Source of the DNA: Adineta ricciae
Lineage: Eukaryota > Rotifera > Eurotatoria > Adinetida > Adinetidae
Direction of reading: 5' to 3'
NCBI GenBank assembly: GCA_905250025.1
Contig: CAJNOJ010000225.1
Span: forward strand, 106,938-170,937
Length of the DNA stretch: 64,000 nucleotides
The notes under the pieces are model-generated. The model searched no databases, had not been told where the DNA came from, and saw only the letters and a list, made by a program, of their open reading frames with translations. Shown piece after piece: positions 1 through 12,290 of this stretch (positions are counted from its first letter, which is position 1; each line of letters begins with the position of its first letter). The position numbers and the translations under genes were made by a program.

Positions 1-3000
1 AGAAGTCGATGAAAGATTCATATTTGTCTTACGTGTGTTGTTTTGTAAGCACAAATCAGCTACCAAGGTATACTTTGACATAAGAGTATCATCTATTATG
101 ATGATTAAAATATTTCAGTATCAATGAATACTTTCATGGTTGAATGATTGTTATCAAATGCTCATGACAGTGAGCTTCCTTCTAACGAAAGCGAAGCAAT
201 TTTGTTATTGAATGTTTTAGGTGTTAGATTAATAAAAGAAATTGGAAAGTAAAGTAGTAGATATATTTGAGTTATAATCTCAATGAATAAAACGCGCCTA
301 AACTACCAATCACATAATGCTTCTGTTTATAACGCAGAACAAGGTTGACGGATTGTGAATATTTCTTTCATGTAAGTAACAATAGATATTCACTTTTTTC
401 GTATGAAGTGTAGAAACTTCTTGAGAAATTATTGCAAATGAATGATGTTTGAAAGAAATCAGTCGCATAAAAGTATGTTCATCTTAATCTTGTCAGAAAA
501 AGAATTTTGTGATTGGCCTAATGACCATTGTACCTGTTGATAAAGAGTAGATGTCATGTCAGAGAAAAGTATTCATCGTCGTGCAATATATTAGTTCTCT
601 AAACGATTACTTTGATTGGCATTTAGAATATATCATGATAATCGTTTTTGCTTTTTATTCTATGCATTGCACTTCATATAGCAAAGCAGTTATGATTATA
701 AGAATCCACGAAGTCATATTCAAAGTCGTCATCTATTTATTTGTTACTGCTGACAGATTTTTTAATATTTTGTATCTTTAGAAGTCCTATTGTATTTTGA
801 GACTATTTAAGTGGTCGCAGTTTTGGGTTCTCCCTTATTAATATATTTTGTCGTTTCGATCTTTGTTTTGTTTTACTGGTTCATTTAGAACAAAGTATCA
901 AATGAAATGGTACATATGCAAATGCACTACATATTTATACGAAAAACATTCATACTGAAATATATGCAGCGAGTTAGTCGTATTTTACCGTTAACTGTTT
1001 TAGAATAGAAGTCATTGTCAAAGTTAATTTCTTTTTTACCCAAAGGGAGAGTTGTTAATAGACAACATAGCTCTCTTACGTTTATTTTTGTTATTTGGAC
1101 AATCAGATGTCAATACAATCTTTCCATGGCCGGCCGTACATACTTGAGATAAACAGTAGTTGATGTCATACAATCGAGATTGGTAAAACCTAAAATTGAA
1201 TAAGATTGTGGTACATTAGAGAATATAAAATAGAACTAACAAACGATTTAACAGAATGATATGCTTAAAGGATCATTGTTTAATGAGGAATGAAATTCCT
1301 CAGATGAATGAATAAATGATGGATTATGCAAATATACACTTTTTGGAAACAAACATTTAAAGAGAGAAGAGATGTATATTCATTTTATGTCATGTATAAT
1401 TATAAACTAAATAAAGTCGATCTTTTACTTCAGCCAATTCCAATTGTTTTTCTATATGTCAAACTCTCTATTGAGTGCAATAATCATATCGCGTTAGATC
1501 CATTCATCTCTTACATTTAATTTGAGTTAGTCTTGGATAATTGAAACAAGACTAGTTGTTCATGTAAATGAAGGAAAATTCTTGTTTAGACGAAAAGCAC
1601 ATTCATTTGACAAACTTCTGCTTTAACTTACTTCTTGTTCATATCTAATCGAAATACTTAGAATTCTATTGTGAATTATTCAAATTATTTTGTGTGTAAT
1701 AAGTATATCACTAAGAGTTTATTTTTCCTTTGCTTTACTGCTTTTTTAAAGTATGAAAGAAAAAACTTGATTTATTCTATATGAAAAAGGTAATGTATCA
1801 TCATTTGGACATACAAAAAAAACTACTTTGTTTGCAAATACAAGTAAACCTACTGATGAACAAATTGGTTTTCGAACCAGGAATAAAATAAATCAATTTC
1901 AATCAATAATTATCACATTATAAACTGGTCGCCTTATGTCCCATTTAATATAGACAGATGAAGGAACAAAAATGAGAAAATAAATCATTGTTTTCTTTTC
2001 TCCTTAAAAAGGTGTACATATCAGAGAAAAAAAATTTGTATGTAGTCTCTTTCAGATAAATTGCCAATAAAAAGTACTGAGTGGCATGTAACATCAGTTC
2101 CTATGTGCATATCACATGGTAACAACTGAGATAATTACTCACAAGTATAACTTTGAAAAAACGGTATATAAAAACCATCAACAATGGCTTTCATATATAT
2201 TCTTCCTTTTCTTTTTTAATATTTTTATTATGATTGTTCTCTGTTTGAAATGCATTGATACATGCCATAGGTAGATGTATCATTCCATTGTAGAATTTAT
2301 TTCGAATATTATTACTTGAAAGTTGCCATTATCGACATTCATTTACCAGAACTTGTATATCCTTATATGTATTGATTTTCTCTCTTTGCTACAATACGTT
2401 CGAAGACAAATCACAATCTATTTTTGTTTGTTTGAATCAGAATTTTAAAGTTAATTCGCTTTTGGATATATTGTAAAATTGAAAGTAAAAACGTTCGCTC
2501 AATATATATCTTATTCGGGATACAGACAACCTAGTCATCTTATTTGCATGGTTCATTCATGTTTCAGATCACTCAATTCTACTTTACACAACTCATGTCT
2601 TTCTGCTCTATTGAATGAATGAGATGCATGCGGATAAATGGTTGGTTAGACGTGATGTCGCTCACAGAATAATTGCTATACAATAATAATAAGTCATCGG
2701 TCTTTATCACAAGTTTGTACAGTATGATTTTTGAAAGTATGAGGAATCACAAGGATCGAAAGATTATTGTCAACATAAAGAGTATAGGTGCATACTTTCT
2801 CATTTCACGGTGGAACTTATTGCAATTTTCGATTAGTGAATTATTTATATCATTTGTGTCCATGTAGTTTAAATGAAAGAAATCTATTCTTGCTACTTTT
2901 TGTGTCAATATTCCGTATCATGCGCATCGGTTTCACATAGATACTTCTTTATGCGACTTGATTGTAAACAAACTACTGGTTTCTTTCAAATCAATTGATA

Positions 3001-3195
3001 TTAAATTATTCCCTGTTTCTTAATTGCAATTTGAAAGAGAGTATTAACGGAAACTATCGTATTTATTTATTTTATTCAATTATTGACAAAAATATCAACA
3101 CATAATGATAATGATACATCATATTTGCAAATTGTCACTACGATTTCCACAGAAATACAAATATATACAAGAACTTTGTTTTCGTTTGAAAACCT
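1..3195. other. Gene-poor AT-rich stretch
   Basis: I see no supported gene here on either strand. Short open frames lack coding-like composition and do not join across plausible splice sites. There is no recognisable transposase, inverted repeat or long tandem array. For a bdelloid genome, where genes are usually closely spaced, an empty stretch of this size is slightly unusual. Confidence 0.5.
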
Positions 3196-3629
3196 CTACT
3201 TTTGTACATTCCTTGTTTCGTCGTTCAAATCATTCCAATAATTTTTTGTGTTTGCTATATTTTCCTTCAACAAATTACAAGGTAAATTAAACAATAATAA
3301 TCGATTAAAATAAATGTTGTACTGAGGCATATATATGTGTCATATATACATGCACACATATATACCTCATATGTACATACTTTCTCTATTGAAACTAAAT
3401 CATTACGAGCATTTTGTTCACTTTCATTATTGAATCGAGATGATTGTTTCTTTTTATTATTGTTGTTACATACAGATACAGTTTTCTTTTTGATAGCTTT
3501 TTTCTGCGTTTCCCAAGATGATCCATAGTAGCATCGCCGTATGTAGGCAGCTTCTTTACAAACGTGTGACATTAATCGTGTTAATGGTTTTGTTTCTGAT
3601 TGTCTTTTGCCAACCATCTTTCTTTTCAA
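3196..3629 (-). CDS. Small two-exon gene, function unknown
   Basis: Two minus-strand exons join in frame. Exon 1 is 3629-3381, the intron is 3380-3322 (59 nt, GTATGT...CCTCAG), and exon 2 is 3321-3196 ending in TAG. Exon 1 ends in phase 0 and exon 2 stays open for 41 codons, giving about 124 residues. The N-terminal part is basic (KRK, KRQ, KKK runs) with an Asn/Lys-rich stretch near residues 55-65; the C-terminal part is richer in aromatic residues. I recognise no family. An in-frame ATG four codons downstream (3617) is an alternative start. A further upstream exon is possible. Support comes only from the intron size and phase match, so this is a plausible but unproven gene in an otherwise empty region. 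Confidence 0.42.
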
Positions 3630-6190
3630 TTGGAAAATAAAAGCTTATCTATAAATCGATAGTAAAAGTTATTTCTAAAGGTAAGTTAGAAAGAATTCAT
3701 CAATTTCTATATCATCCCTATACATCCATGTCGAAAACTAAACTAACTCAAAAGTCGAAAAGTGCAACGTAAGAATCCTAAAATAACTCGAAGTGAAATG
3801 TCTTTTTTTGAAAAAACTTTTTAACTCATTATTTTTCACATCGACAGTAGGATATTTTCGTCAGTAAGATCGATTATCAATACTACCGTGGAAAAATTGT
3901 ATTAGAGTTTGAGTGACTTTTCTGATAAAAGAGATTTATTCGCTAACATTCAGTAATAAATGAATGATGTCATATAAGACAATTTATCGAGTAAATACTA
4001 AAAATAAAACGATGGTTTTGCTCTGAATCTGTATAAAAACATATAAGTGAGGCTTATTCATAGCTAAGAGAATCAGAATATTAATACTTTTGAAAATGAT
4101 ACTCATAAAATCGATGTGAATAAAAACATTTCTCATTATTCTAACAGATATTGACTCTTTGGGTATAATTATAGTTAAAACTCTGCTCTCTTGTCAAACT
4201 TCAATAGGGAATGTTTTTATCAAGATTAAGCTCCGGCTTTCTTATCCACATCTTTCTTCAATCGAATATAACTCTCAACTGAACATATTCGATCATCGCA
4301 ACGAAAGATATCAAAAAGAGAAAGAGAAGGAGAGAGAGAGAGAGAGATAAGGAGGAGAAGAATAAAAAGGAAAAAAATCACGTGTGAAAAAGTTTTATTC
4401 GAAGAATATAAATTGATCATGCAAAACGATGATTCCTTCTGGAAAAAAGATCTTTAATTTTTATATTTCCTTTTAAAAATAGAAAGAGATTAACCGAATC
4501 GTGGTTCATAAAAGAAAATCCAGGAAGTTCTATATAATAACGAAAAAAGTGGGAAGTAATATCTTGCAAATTTTTGATGTTTTCACAGCGTTGAATAAGG
4601 TTGATCTTCTTAATGAAAAGTTTAATTAAATCTAAGCATACAATGCAGTATTTACAGATTATTTTATTAATTCAATAATGGAAGATTTGTTCGAATAGCA
4701 ACATAGAAAGAACATATCGATTTCATTTCATTACGGCATGTATATACACGTTTTTTGTTATAAATACACTCGGTATAAATAGTTTTTCTAAATTGTATAA
4801 TAACACTAAAGTTTCCTTGTATATCCAGATTCATCAATAGATTCTTTTAGGTTTCATTTAAACCGAATTGTCTTTTTAATTCATTTATATTTATTCTGTG
4901 GAGAATGAGATAAGTAAATGATATTAAAAATCATTATGTTTCAAGATGAAGAGATAATTGAAGATAATGGTGCAATCAATTTCTATTGAGTCAATGTACG
5001 AAAGCAATTCTTTATCTAATGTGAAATTTTTACATTCGATTCTCAAATATCGATTATAAATTAGAAAATATGATGGATCGAAGGTTTTCATGAAACACGT
5101 CGATGTACTATTTCGTTAACAATTAAAAAATCACTCTTTGACTTTTTCCATGATTTCTGTTTTTTATATCGTTAATCGTGTACAATGTAAAAGACGAAAT
5201 TTGAGGAATTGACATAAAAATATAATTATCAAAAGAAATTCAAACGGATACTAACTTCTGGCAAGGTATCGAAAAATATAGTAACTTGGAATTTTGATGT
5301 TCTGCTAAACATGGATGTTAGCTTATTAGTGCATAACTGAACATTTTTTTTCTTGGTTATCAAACACGCTCAATAGAGGAATACATAAACAAGAAAGAAC
5401 AGACATTAGTGTCTGTATTATCAAACGTATAACTACCTATGGTGATATGAGGAAACAACTTCTGGATTCGAATGAGGAGCAAGAATTTGCTGCTGTTTTC
5501 GTTTGAAATATAAAAATAAAAAACCATTAATTCTTAGTGTTGCTGCGGAAAAGATAACACTGATATCTGTTGTCTTATTTCTTTAACGAAAGTCTTTAAT
5601 AATTTGAGTAGAGCGAATTGAAGTATAATGAAAAAGTTCTGTGTGATGAAAAGTAGATGTGAGTAATTTTCATCAAGAAAGAATATGTATGAAACCAGAA
5701 AGATGTCAGAGTGTTCGGAAAATAGAACACTGAGATTGAAAGAATGATCGACTATATTTTTCGTGTAGATTTATTTTTGTGATGTATTTTTTACTCGTAA
5801 ATACTTTCTTGACTTCTGCCATTCTAACAAAAGAAATTATTGTCGAATAGATCTCATCAAAATTTAAAATAACCGTTGAAAATATTTTACGAGAGTTTTC
5901 TACGATTGAAGAGAATCATATCACATAATTTGATTTCAAAGTGAAAACTTGAACATCAAAGAAGAGCGTAGATTACATCAGTAAGAATTTGCCAGGAAAT
6001 CCGGTTGAGGGATGGATCTAAGTATGAGAAACAAGTGCCAGATAAAGTTTTCCTTTAAGATATTGATCCTTAGACATAAAAAGATAAAGATAAAAAAACC
6101 GGAACTCATCAAGGGTCGGTTAGGAGATCTATCGGGAGATATCAACTGCCTCACAGTAATCAAGACTGATGAATCACCGCTAAAAGTCAT
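3630..6190. other. Intergenic region with (AG)n microsatellite
   Basis: No gene is supported. The only clear feature is a purine-rich simple repeat around 4311-4365, with a pure AG run at 4331-4346. The rest is AT-rich unique-looking sequence upstream of the promoter at 6211. Confidence 0.5.
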
Positions 6191-6312
6191 GAGTCATAGC
6201 AATTTTCGACTATAAAAAGGACTGCCTACAGCATTCACATATCATTCGAGTAACTCACTAGCGTCAGATCAGTTCAACATTCTCATTCTCCGCCCAAATC
6301 AATTCAACGAAA
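6190..6312 (+). promoter_or_regulatory. TATA promoter and 5' untranslated exon
   Basis: A TATAAAAAGG box at 6211-6220 is followed about 30 bases later by the probable transcription start (about 6241-6245, TCATTC initiator-like). A perfect AP-1/bZIP-type TGAGTCA site lies at 6190-6196, just upstream of the TATA box. A GT donor at 6313 (GAAA/GTAAGC) and an acceptor at 6522-6523 after a pyrimidine tract (CCTCTTTTTCTTAG) suggest a 211-nt intron in the 5' untranslated region. The promoter call rests on motif spacing only. Confidence 0.5.
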
Positions 6313-6574
6313 GTAAGCTGCAGAAAATTTCATTGCTTTCTAATATCATATTCGCAACGTCTGCCTCATACAATATGTTTGTAATGCGATGTTAGTCCAA
6401 TTTGAAACGAAATAGAAATAGAAATAGAAAGATGTAATGCTATTCTATCAGAAATTTCTTTGATATAAGTTTATCCTTTCACATGAAAAATAAATTTCGA
6501 CCATTATTTCCTCTTTTTCTTAGATTATTCAATATAAAAACCTGTATTTTTCTTCATAAAGCTGAACCTTCGTC

Positions 6575-7149
6575 ATGTCAACTACTATCACGATTAACAA
6601 TAATCAAAATGTAATACTAACTAAACGTTTTTGGAAAATTGACTCAATGTATTTTAATTGTAGATGAATGTACCTATTTCAATAACATTGCCACTTTCAT
6701 CGTTTTTACCAGCTCCATCGATTGTTATTGAAGTTACATTACTAGAACCAGAAATAATTTTGCTTGATCAACAAGAGTTTGAAAACATGGATACTTTAAA
6801 TCATACAGAACAACCGGATATAATTTTGCTTGATCAACAAGAGTTTGAAGATATGGATATTTTAAATCATACAGAACAACCGGATATAATTTTTCTTGGT
6901 GAACAAAAGGCTGATAGTATGGACGTTTTTAATGATTTTGATGAACGTATTTTTGATTTTCAACAAGATGTTAATATGTATTCGAATCTAAATACACCAA
7001 TTTCAATTAGAGATACGGTCAATATTCATCACCATCAACCTACTATTTGTGATCATCCGCACCAAGTTTTTAGTCATTTCATGGATAAATCTTGCAATAG
7101 CATTGATGAAATTGTCGACTATTTACAAGGAGATATAAATTTATGTTGA
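6575..7149 (+). CDS. Acidic protein with tandem 22-residue repeats, unknown function
   Basis: Exon 6575-6610 (12 codons from MSTTIT) is joined over a 53-nt intron (6611-6663, GTAATA...TTGTAG) in phase 0 to exon 6664-7149, giving 173 residues. Starting at 6664 is also possible but would leave the upstream in-frame exon unexplained. Residues about 41-94 contain a 66-bp/22-residue tandem repeat in two full units and one partial (6751, 6817, 6883), each carrying a hydrophobic DIILLD-type core followed by QQEFE and an acidic stretch. The rest is Asp/Glu- and Asn-rich with a His cluster, so probably intrinsically disordered. There is no signal peptide or membrane segment. AATAAA at 7308-7313 fits as the polyadenylation signal. 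The repeated hydrophobic core in acidic surroundings could be a short binding motif, but no family is recognised. Confidence 0.65.
6751..6910 (+). repeat. 66-bp coding tandem repeat
   Basis: Units begin at 6751, 6817 and 6883 (the third is partial and diverged). The first two differ at only a few positions and preserve the reading frame. Confidence 0.85.
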
Positions 7150-7820
7150 ATATGAAAGAGAAAATATGATGGATTATGTACAGCTTTATGTTGATATATT
7201 AGATAATTCTTGCTATATTGTTTAATAGAAAACTTCTCGTGTAGAATGTAAAATTTTATTGAAACTAAGTGTTGTATTGTGTAAACATGTACTTATAAAG
7301 AAAACAAAATAAATTAATCATCTTATTTATTCAAAAATAAAAAATTCTATACCTTTCAGGATCGTCATGCTCAAACGATGCTTCAAGTATATCTGGCACA
7401 ATAAATACAGAAATGGACATGAAAATAATTATTGTCAGAAGCGAAGAATTATTAAACCAATGATGCACATTCTTTTTCATGTGTATTTTTTAACCCTTTT
7501 TTTAGCATAACTTGGTCTCTATCGTCACTGAAAAAATGTTCATCAAAGATGAACAATGCCCATTTGTTCGAACGATTTGCTTGCTCAATAGTGGTTCATT
7601 CCCACAGAAGCGAAAGGAAAAGAAAGATAAGATAAGATGAAACAACAATAATCAACCATCCCGAACGAAAGTAAAAGAGAACCGAAAGAAAGCGGAATAA
7701 TAATTGATCAAAGAAAAGCGTCACCATTGATTAGCGCAACAATAAATTTTGTTTCAGATAGTTTCTAGGTAAATATACATACTTTTTTCAACTTCGAAAT
7801 AGACAGTAAACTATCTGGTT
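7150..7820. other. Intergenic spacer with poly(A) signal
   Basis: Contains the AATAAA signal of the upstream gene (7308-7313) and an AT-rich spacer. An AG-rich stretch lies at about 7605-7700. No further gene is seen. Confidence 0.5.
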
Positions 7821-9280
7821 ATGTCTACAAATAAAATCATTCAATGTGGTGAATTTGTTGCATATAATTTATTAAGATTTCTTGATGGAGTAGATGCGAT
7901 TAATTTTATCGAAGCTGTAGATAGCAGTGAACAATTTGGTTCAATTGCAGAAGTATTCGATCATCGTTTTATTATATTAATCAGCACATTTTGTAACCAT
8001 CAGAGAATCAGATTACCAGATATTGTATGGCACTATTATAGAGATGTTGGCGAAATTGACGAGGAAAATTTTTGCGTAATTCCCGAACGTTATTCATTTT
8101 TTATTCAACCATCAGAACGTCTATACATTCACCCGTGTTTCAGTCTTGAGGGATTTTTGAAATTGTGTGAAGTGTATCAAACGCCTCTTTTCAAATGCTA
8201 TTCCCGTCTTTTATCGTGGAACTCTGTCTACTACAATGCAGGTTTTGCACTACTAGATTACGAATGGTATAGTCAGACCGTAGGATCGAAACGTACACTC
8301 AATGGTCATGAGAAAAGTTTGTTTAAAAGTAAAATATTTAAAATTAAAAGTGTAACATCTAGAATGTATTCGAGTGATTTAATTTAGTTCAGAAAACGCT
8401 TGCTAAGATAGAAAATGGAAATGAATACCAGAATATGACATTTGTGCACACAGTTGAAGAATTTAAACTGAATCTAACAGTTCGCTTCTCATCAGCTTTA
8501 TGGCTAGAGGCAATTGATTTTTCTAAGTTCATCATTGTTGGTGGATGTGTTCTGAATTCTCTATGTAAATTACCATTTCACGATACCAAAGACCAAGATA
8601 TTAACTTAATCTATTATATAAACAGTCTGTCGGATTTTGAAGTAACTGTACAGAGTACGATCGATCGTTTAAAAAAGATAATTTCCAAAAATTCAACAAA
8701 CACGATAAAAATAGAAAAAATAGCAGGATCATTTTGTTATAATGTGCTTTTACCTGGCAATGTACGACTTAACTTTTGCACAAGATTTGTAAGACATTCA
8801 AAACTAACCATTTCACATATTCTCCACAACTTAGACATAGATATCTCTCAAGTTGCATTTACTGGTAATTTGTTTCCCCTTTGAGGACGTTTTGATTCTC
8901 GTACACATCAATAATTCTCTTTAGGAGATAAAATTATTTCTACATTTCCATTTTTACAAGCGCTTGCAACACGATCATTCATTGTCTATAATCTTTATGG
9001 TGAAAGTCCAAAACATCTTTGCACACGTATAAGTAAATACTGTAATAGAGGGTTCGATCTTTTGCTACCTATTGGTTTCGATGGTGATCTTAAATCAATG
9101 ATGAAACAGGAAGACATTCCATTCTATCGTATTGAATCTAAAAAGTACATTGACGATGAAGGAGAGGTTCATACTTCGACGACAGAAACATATCGTGGCT
9201 TCATGTATAATGTTGACACATTCCGACTTCAAGAAAAATTCATGCTCAACGTATGTCCAAAATTATTGGAATACAAATAG
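7821..9280 (+). CDS. Protein with nucleotidyltransferase-like GG...DxD motif
   Basis: Three exons join perfectly in frame: 7821-8328, 8388-8864 and 8925-9280, with introns of 59 nt (8329-8387) and 60 nt (8865-8924), both GT..AG. The product has 446 residues. Residues about 217-243 read FIIVGGCVLN...DTKDQDINL: a hydrophobic strand, a Gly-Gly pair (221-222) and an Asp-x-Asp (238/240), the signature spacing of the nucleotidyltransferase fold. Downstream, a conserved-looking KHLCTRISKYCNRGF segment resembles proteins in fungi, protists and large DNA viruses that carry this motif near ankyrin repeats. That similarity is from memory of pattern, not a search. Catalytic competence is unproven. No signal peptide or membrane segment. 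The N-terminal 170 residues are unassigned. Confidence 0.7.
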
Positions 9281-9633
9281 AAAAATATTGGAAAATTTAA
9301 TTTATTATTATTTATCACGATTTCGTGTATCTTTTATTGATAATCGTTATGGAAGGATATTAATTTATACAAATACAATACGAAACGATTACATAATTGT
9401 CTGATATTGTATCATACTTCATATACTTATCTGTATATAATAGGACTGTATTTCAAGTTGATATTCTTCGTAGTTTTAGTTCAAGTCTTAAGTAACGTTA
9501 ATCACCTAATATCTATAAGATACATTGAAATATTTCCTTGTAATTTGATTTACTAGGCTAAAAATATTGCTTTATTTATTGTAGATTTGTCGAATACTTC
9601 TTTAAACACGATACTCCTTGATCAATTTGTACG
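9281..9633. other. Intergenic spacer
   Basis: AT-rich spacer between two plus-strand genes. No gene or repeat is supported. Confidence 0.5.
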
Positions 9634-10096
9634 ATGTCTCAATCATCAAGTAAATGTTCTTTAATTTGGCACTTTTTCTAAGATTTAAATCGATTTTTAA
9701 TTTCTAATGATAGACTCAGAATCTGACATGAATATCTTCTCTCAACTTTCAAATACTGTAGCTGACAATAAGGTAGAAACATCTTGTAACAGAGTGATAT
9801 GTCTATATAAATAAAATACATATATCAGGTAGATGTATCAATAATTGAACGTGCACCTAAGAGATCAGCATCTATTGAAATTGGAAGTGAAACGAAAAAA
9901 ACGATGACAGAAAATTCTTCAGATGAAAAAAAAACAAATAAAAGATATTGTTCCAAAAGCTACCTATAAGCCCAAGTTTATTAGTGCAAGTGTGATGATT
10001 AGTAGCACAGGTGCGAATGCTCACGCAATACCTGAAATGTCAGATGAAGAACTATTAGAAATGACCATCGAATTTGAGAAAAAACATGGACAATAA
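9634..10096 (+). CDS. Small three-exon gene, frameshift in A9 tract, function unknown
   Basis: Exons 9634-9649, 9714-9772 and 9829-10096 join with consistent phases; introns are 64 nt and 56 nt with GT..AG ends. The first two exons give MSQSSNSESD followed by a Ser/Asn/Asp-rich stretch. The third exon opens in frame but is interrupted: a run of nine A at 9926-9934 shifts the frame. With eight A it would continue to the TAA at 10094-10096, giving about 113 residues ending in an acidic MSDEELLEM helix and KKHGQ. Either the run is a homopolymer assembly error or the gene is broken. The protein is hydrophilic and probably disordered. No family is recognised. Confidence 0.55.
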
Positions 10097-11224
10097 TTTC
10101 ATGATTTAACAAAATCTTTTCCCCTTGTACATCATTGTATTTATTTGTATCATTGTGTATAGTACTTGAGTTTTCTTATAATCATATAGCTCTTCTTGTT
10201 CTATGACGTTAGATTCTATTATTGATTGTTCCATTCATATGACATTCTTATGAATACAATAGCGATTCTTATTGTTGCATTATTTAATTGAATTTCATTC
10301 TAAATTATAGATACTAACTATTATAGATATGAACTACCTGAATCTACTATGAAAAATGGCCGATTAAAAGTTATTTAAAAACAAAATTCAATCGTCTTTC
10401 ATATATATGAAATCAATTGTTTATAATGTAAACATTTAGTTAATTTGTTAAATTTTCGAGTTGCATTGGTTGAGTTGTTTTATAAGACCAGTCAGCGTGT
10501 TTAATACTGATAAGCACAGTACATCTAATCTCATGTGAGAAACAAGAACTCGTATCAACTAAGATAGATCTATATTGATCAGATTTTTGCCCATACTACA
10601 CATTTCATTTCAATGTGCCGGACGATTTTTTGGATTGTGAATGAATGTATTTTTCAAACAGCAAATCGGTACAATGACAAAGAATACTTCAGTTAAGTGC
10701 TTTTTGTTTTATGACGAGGCTCTACTCTTCGTAAGTGCTGCTTGAAGAATACAGAATGTTTGCAAAAAAAGCTTGTCAGCGCAGCCCCTTTGGGGCTAAA
10801 ATGTGGAACTCACATACTTGCTTTTGGAAAACGAGATTATGGATTAGAATAAAATACTTAAGGAGTAAGCTCACTTTAAGATCATCACTCTCAGGCTGGT
10901 AGCATTTCTGGTAGTCACAAAAGGTATAAGGAGTTGATTCAATTGAAGAATCAAATACTCAATTGACTGTCCTTAGTTTAATATAGAAATATTCGGTGAG
11001 AATTATTTAGAATTCCAGACAAGACGAGATATTTCTAAGTAAAGTGCACGTTGGGCCATTCTCGCAGAATTTCAATAATACCGAGCAAGGTCCAAACAGC
11101 ACAGCAAAAAATAACGAATCTGCATTTGAAATGCGAATATTTTTACTTGAATGGTAAATAATAGAAATTTGAACACGTTGATAACATTTTGCTATGTTCC
11201 ATAACTCTAATACTCTCTACATTT
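10097..11224. other. Intergenic region with GC-rich hairpin
   Basis: No gene is seen. A perfect hairpin of 6-bp arms (AGCCCC TTT GGGGCT) lies at 10783-10797, followed by AATGTGGAACTCACA. It stands out in AT-rich surroundings. Confidence 0.5.
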
Positions 11225-11324
11225 CTAATACTTCTATAGGTCATACGGCTACAGTAATCGTGCCAGTGCCTGCATCCGGTGTAGCGCCTGTAGGGCTGAG
11301 CGTGAGTAGTTCTTGTCGTCCTTG

Positions 11325-11470
11325 CACCCTGTGACCCCGTAGCGTCTAACGCTGTCCCCCTTGTACTTCATGACCCCGTAGCGGTTAACCCTGGCACCCT
11401 GTGGTCCCGTAACGGCTAACCCTGTCGCCCTTGTACTCCGTGACCCCGTAGCAGCTAACCTGTATAGCTA
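11325..11470. repeat. GC-rich imperfect tandem repeat
   Basis: Four copies of a motif around TGACCCCGTAGCGGCTAACCC occur at 11332, 11371, 11402 and 11441, spaced 39, 31 and 39 bases apart, with diverged CCCTTGTACT spacers. The block from about 11240 is far more GC-rich than its surroundings. No reading frame is conserved across the units, so it does not look coding. Confidence 0.75.
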
Positions 11471-11491
11471 AAGTAGCTGCTTGCGGCTCAT

Positions 11492-11513
11492 GGGGGGAGG
11501 GGAGGGGTGGGGG
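11492..11513 (+). other. G-quadruplex-forming tract
   Basis: Four runs of 4-6 guanines separated by single bases (G6 A G4 A G4 T G5) directly follow the GC-rich tandem repeat. This matches the strictest G-quadruplex pattern with one-base loops. Confidence 0.85.
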
Positions 11514-12290
11514 TCCAATGATTCCTGGGTATAAAACTTACACTCACTTATTTTTCTTCGAAAAATATATGTGAGTTCCACAAAATTAGTTGGAAGTTTA
11601 ACTGAATAACGCCATGCGTGCTTTTTGTGTAATAATGAATCCCGCTATGCTGATTAATTCAGTATTACTGTATTTACATATGGTCTGGTATTTATCATTG
11701 TACATTACGTCTTTTTCAATATTAATAGCCTAGTATCATAAAGATACACAATGATAAAAACATTTTTTCGTGGATCTACGAATATTTTTCTTTGGAATCG
11801 ATAGAACTCGTCGAATTCTGACTTGGAACGCACGAAAACAGATTTAGACTGCATATCATAACGAATAAATCCTGGAAGAGTCGAATCTGTTGCAAAGATG
11901 TCCTACGTTAGACAAACATTCATTGTAATAACACATTCTCCTTTGTGTTGCCTCATTCCTTTTTTTTCTCCAACGTTGAACACGAAGAGAATGGATGTGT
12001 AGTTTCGCCTACTATCTGTGCAGCCACTATACAACAACAGCCCTTTTTGAGCGCATGACTTATTCAGAATGCCTGAAAGAAACCAGCACACCTGTTCTCA
12101 TTATGAATATTGCATGAAGACATGTTTTTTTTCTTAAAAATATTGATGCAGAGAAAAAGTAGATTTTTATTACGGAAGAGAGAGAGAGAAAAAATAGATT
12201 AAAAAAGGCATCTACTAGTAGCAAGTGTTATTCATTTTATTTTAAATACAATTGTTGTTGTTGTCAAGTGAAAGTTTGACTGCAATAGTT
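11514..12290. other. Intergenic spacer
   Basis: No gene is supported. An (AG)5 stretch occurs near 12177-12189, upstream of the PAN/VCBS gene. Confidence 0.45.

Noticed and set aside
551..781. 76-codon open frame rich in Ile/Phe/Tyr
   Set aside because: AT-rich composition produces such frames by chance; no signal, motif or splice support.
11332..11470. Possible CRISPR-like or telomeric array
   Set aside because: Units are imperfect, spacers are short and related, and the motif is not the TGTGGG-type telomere repeat reported for bdelloids.
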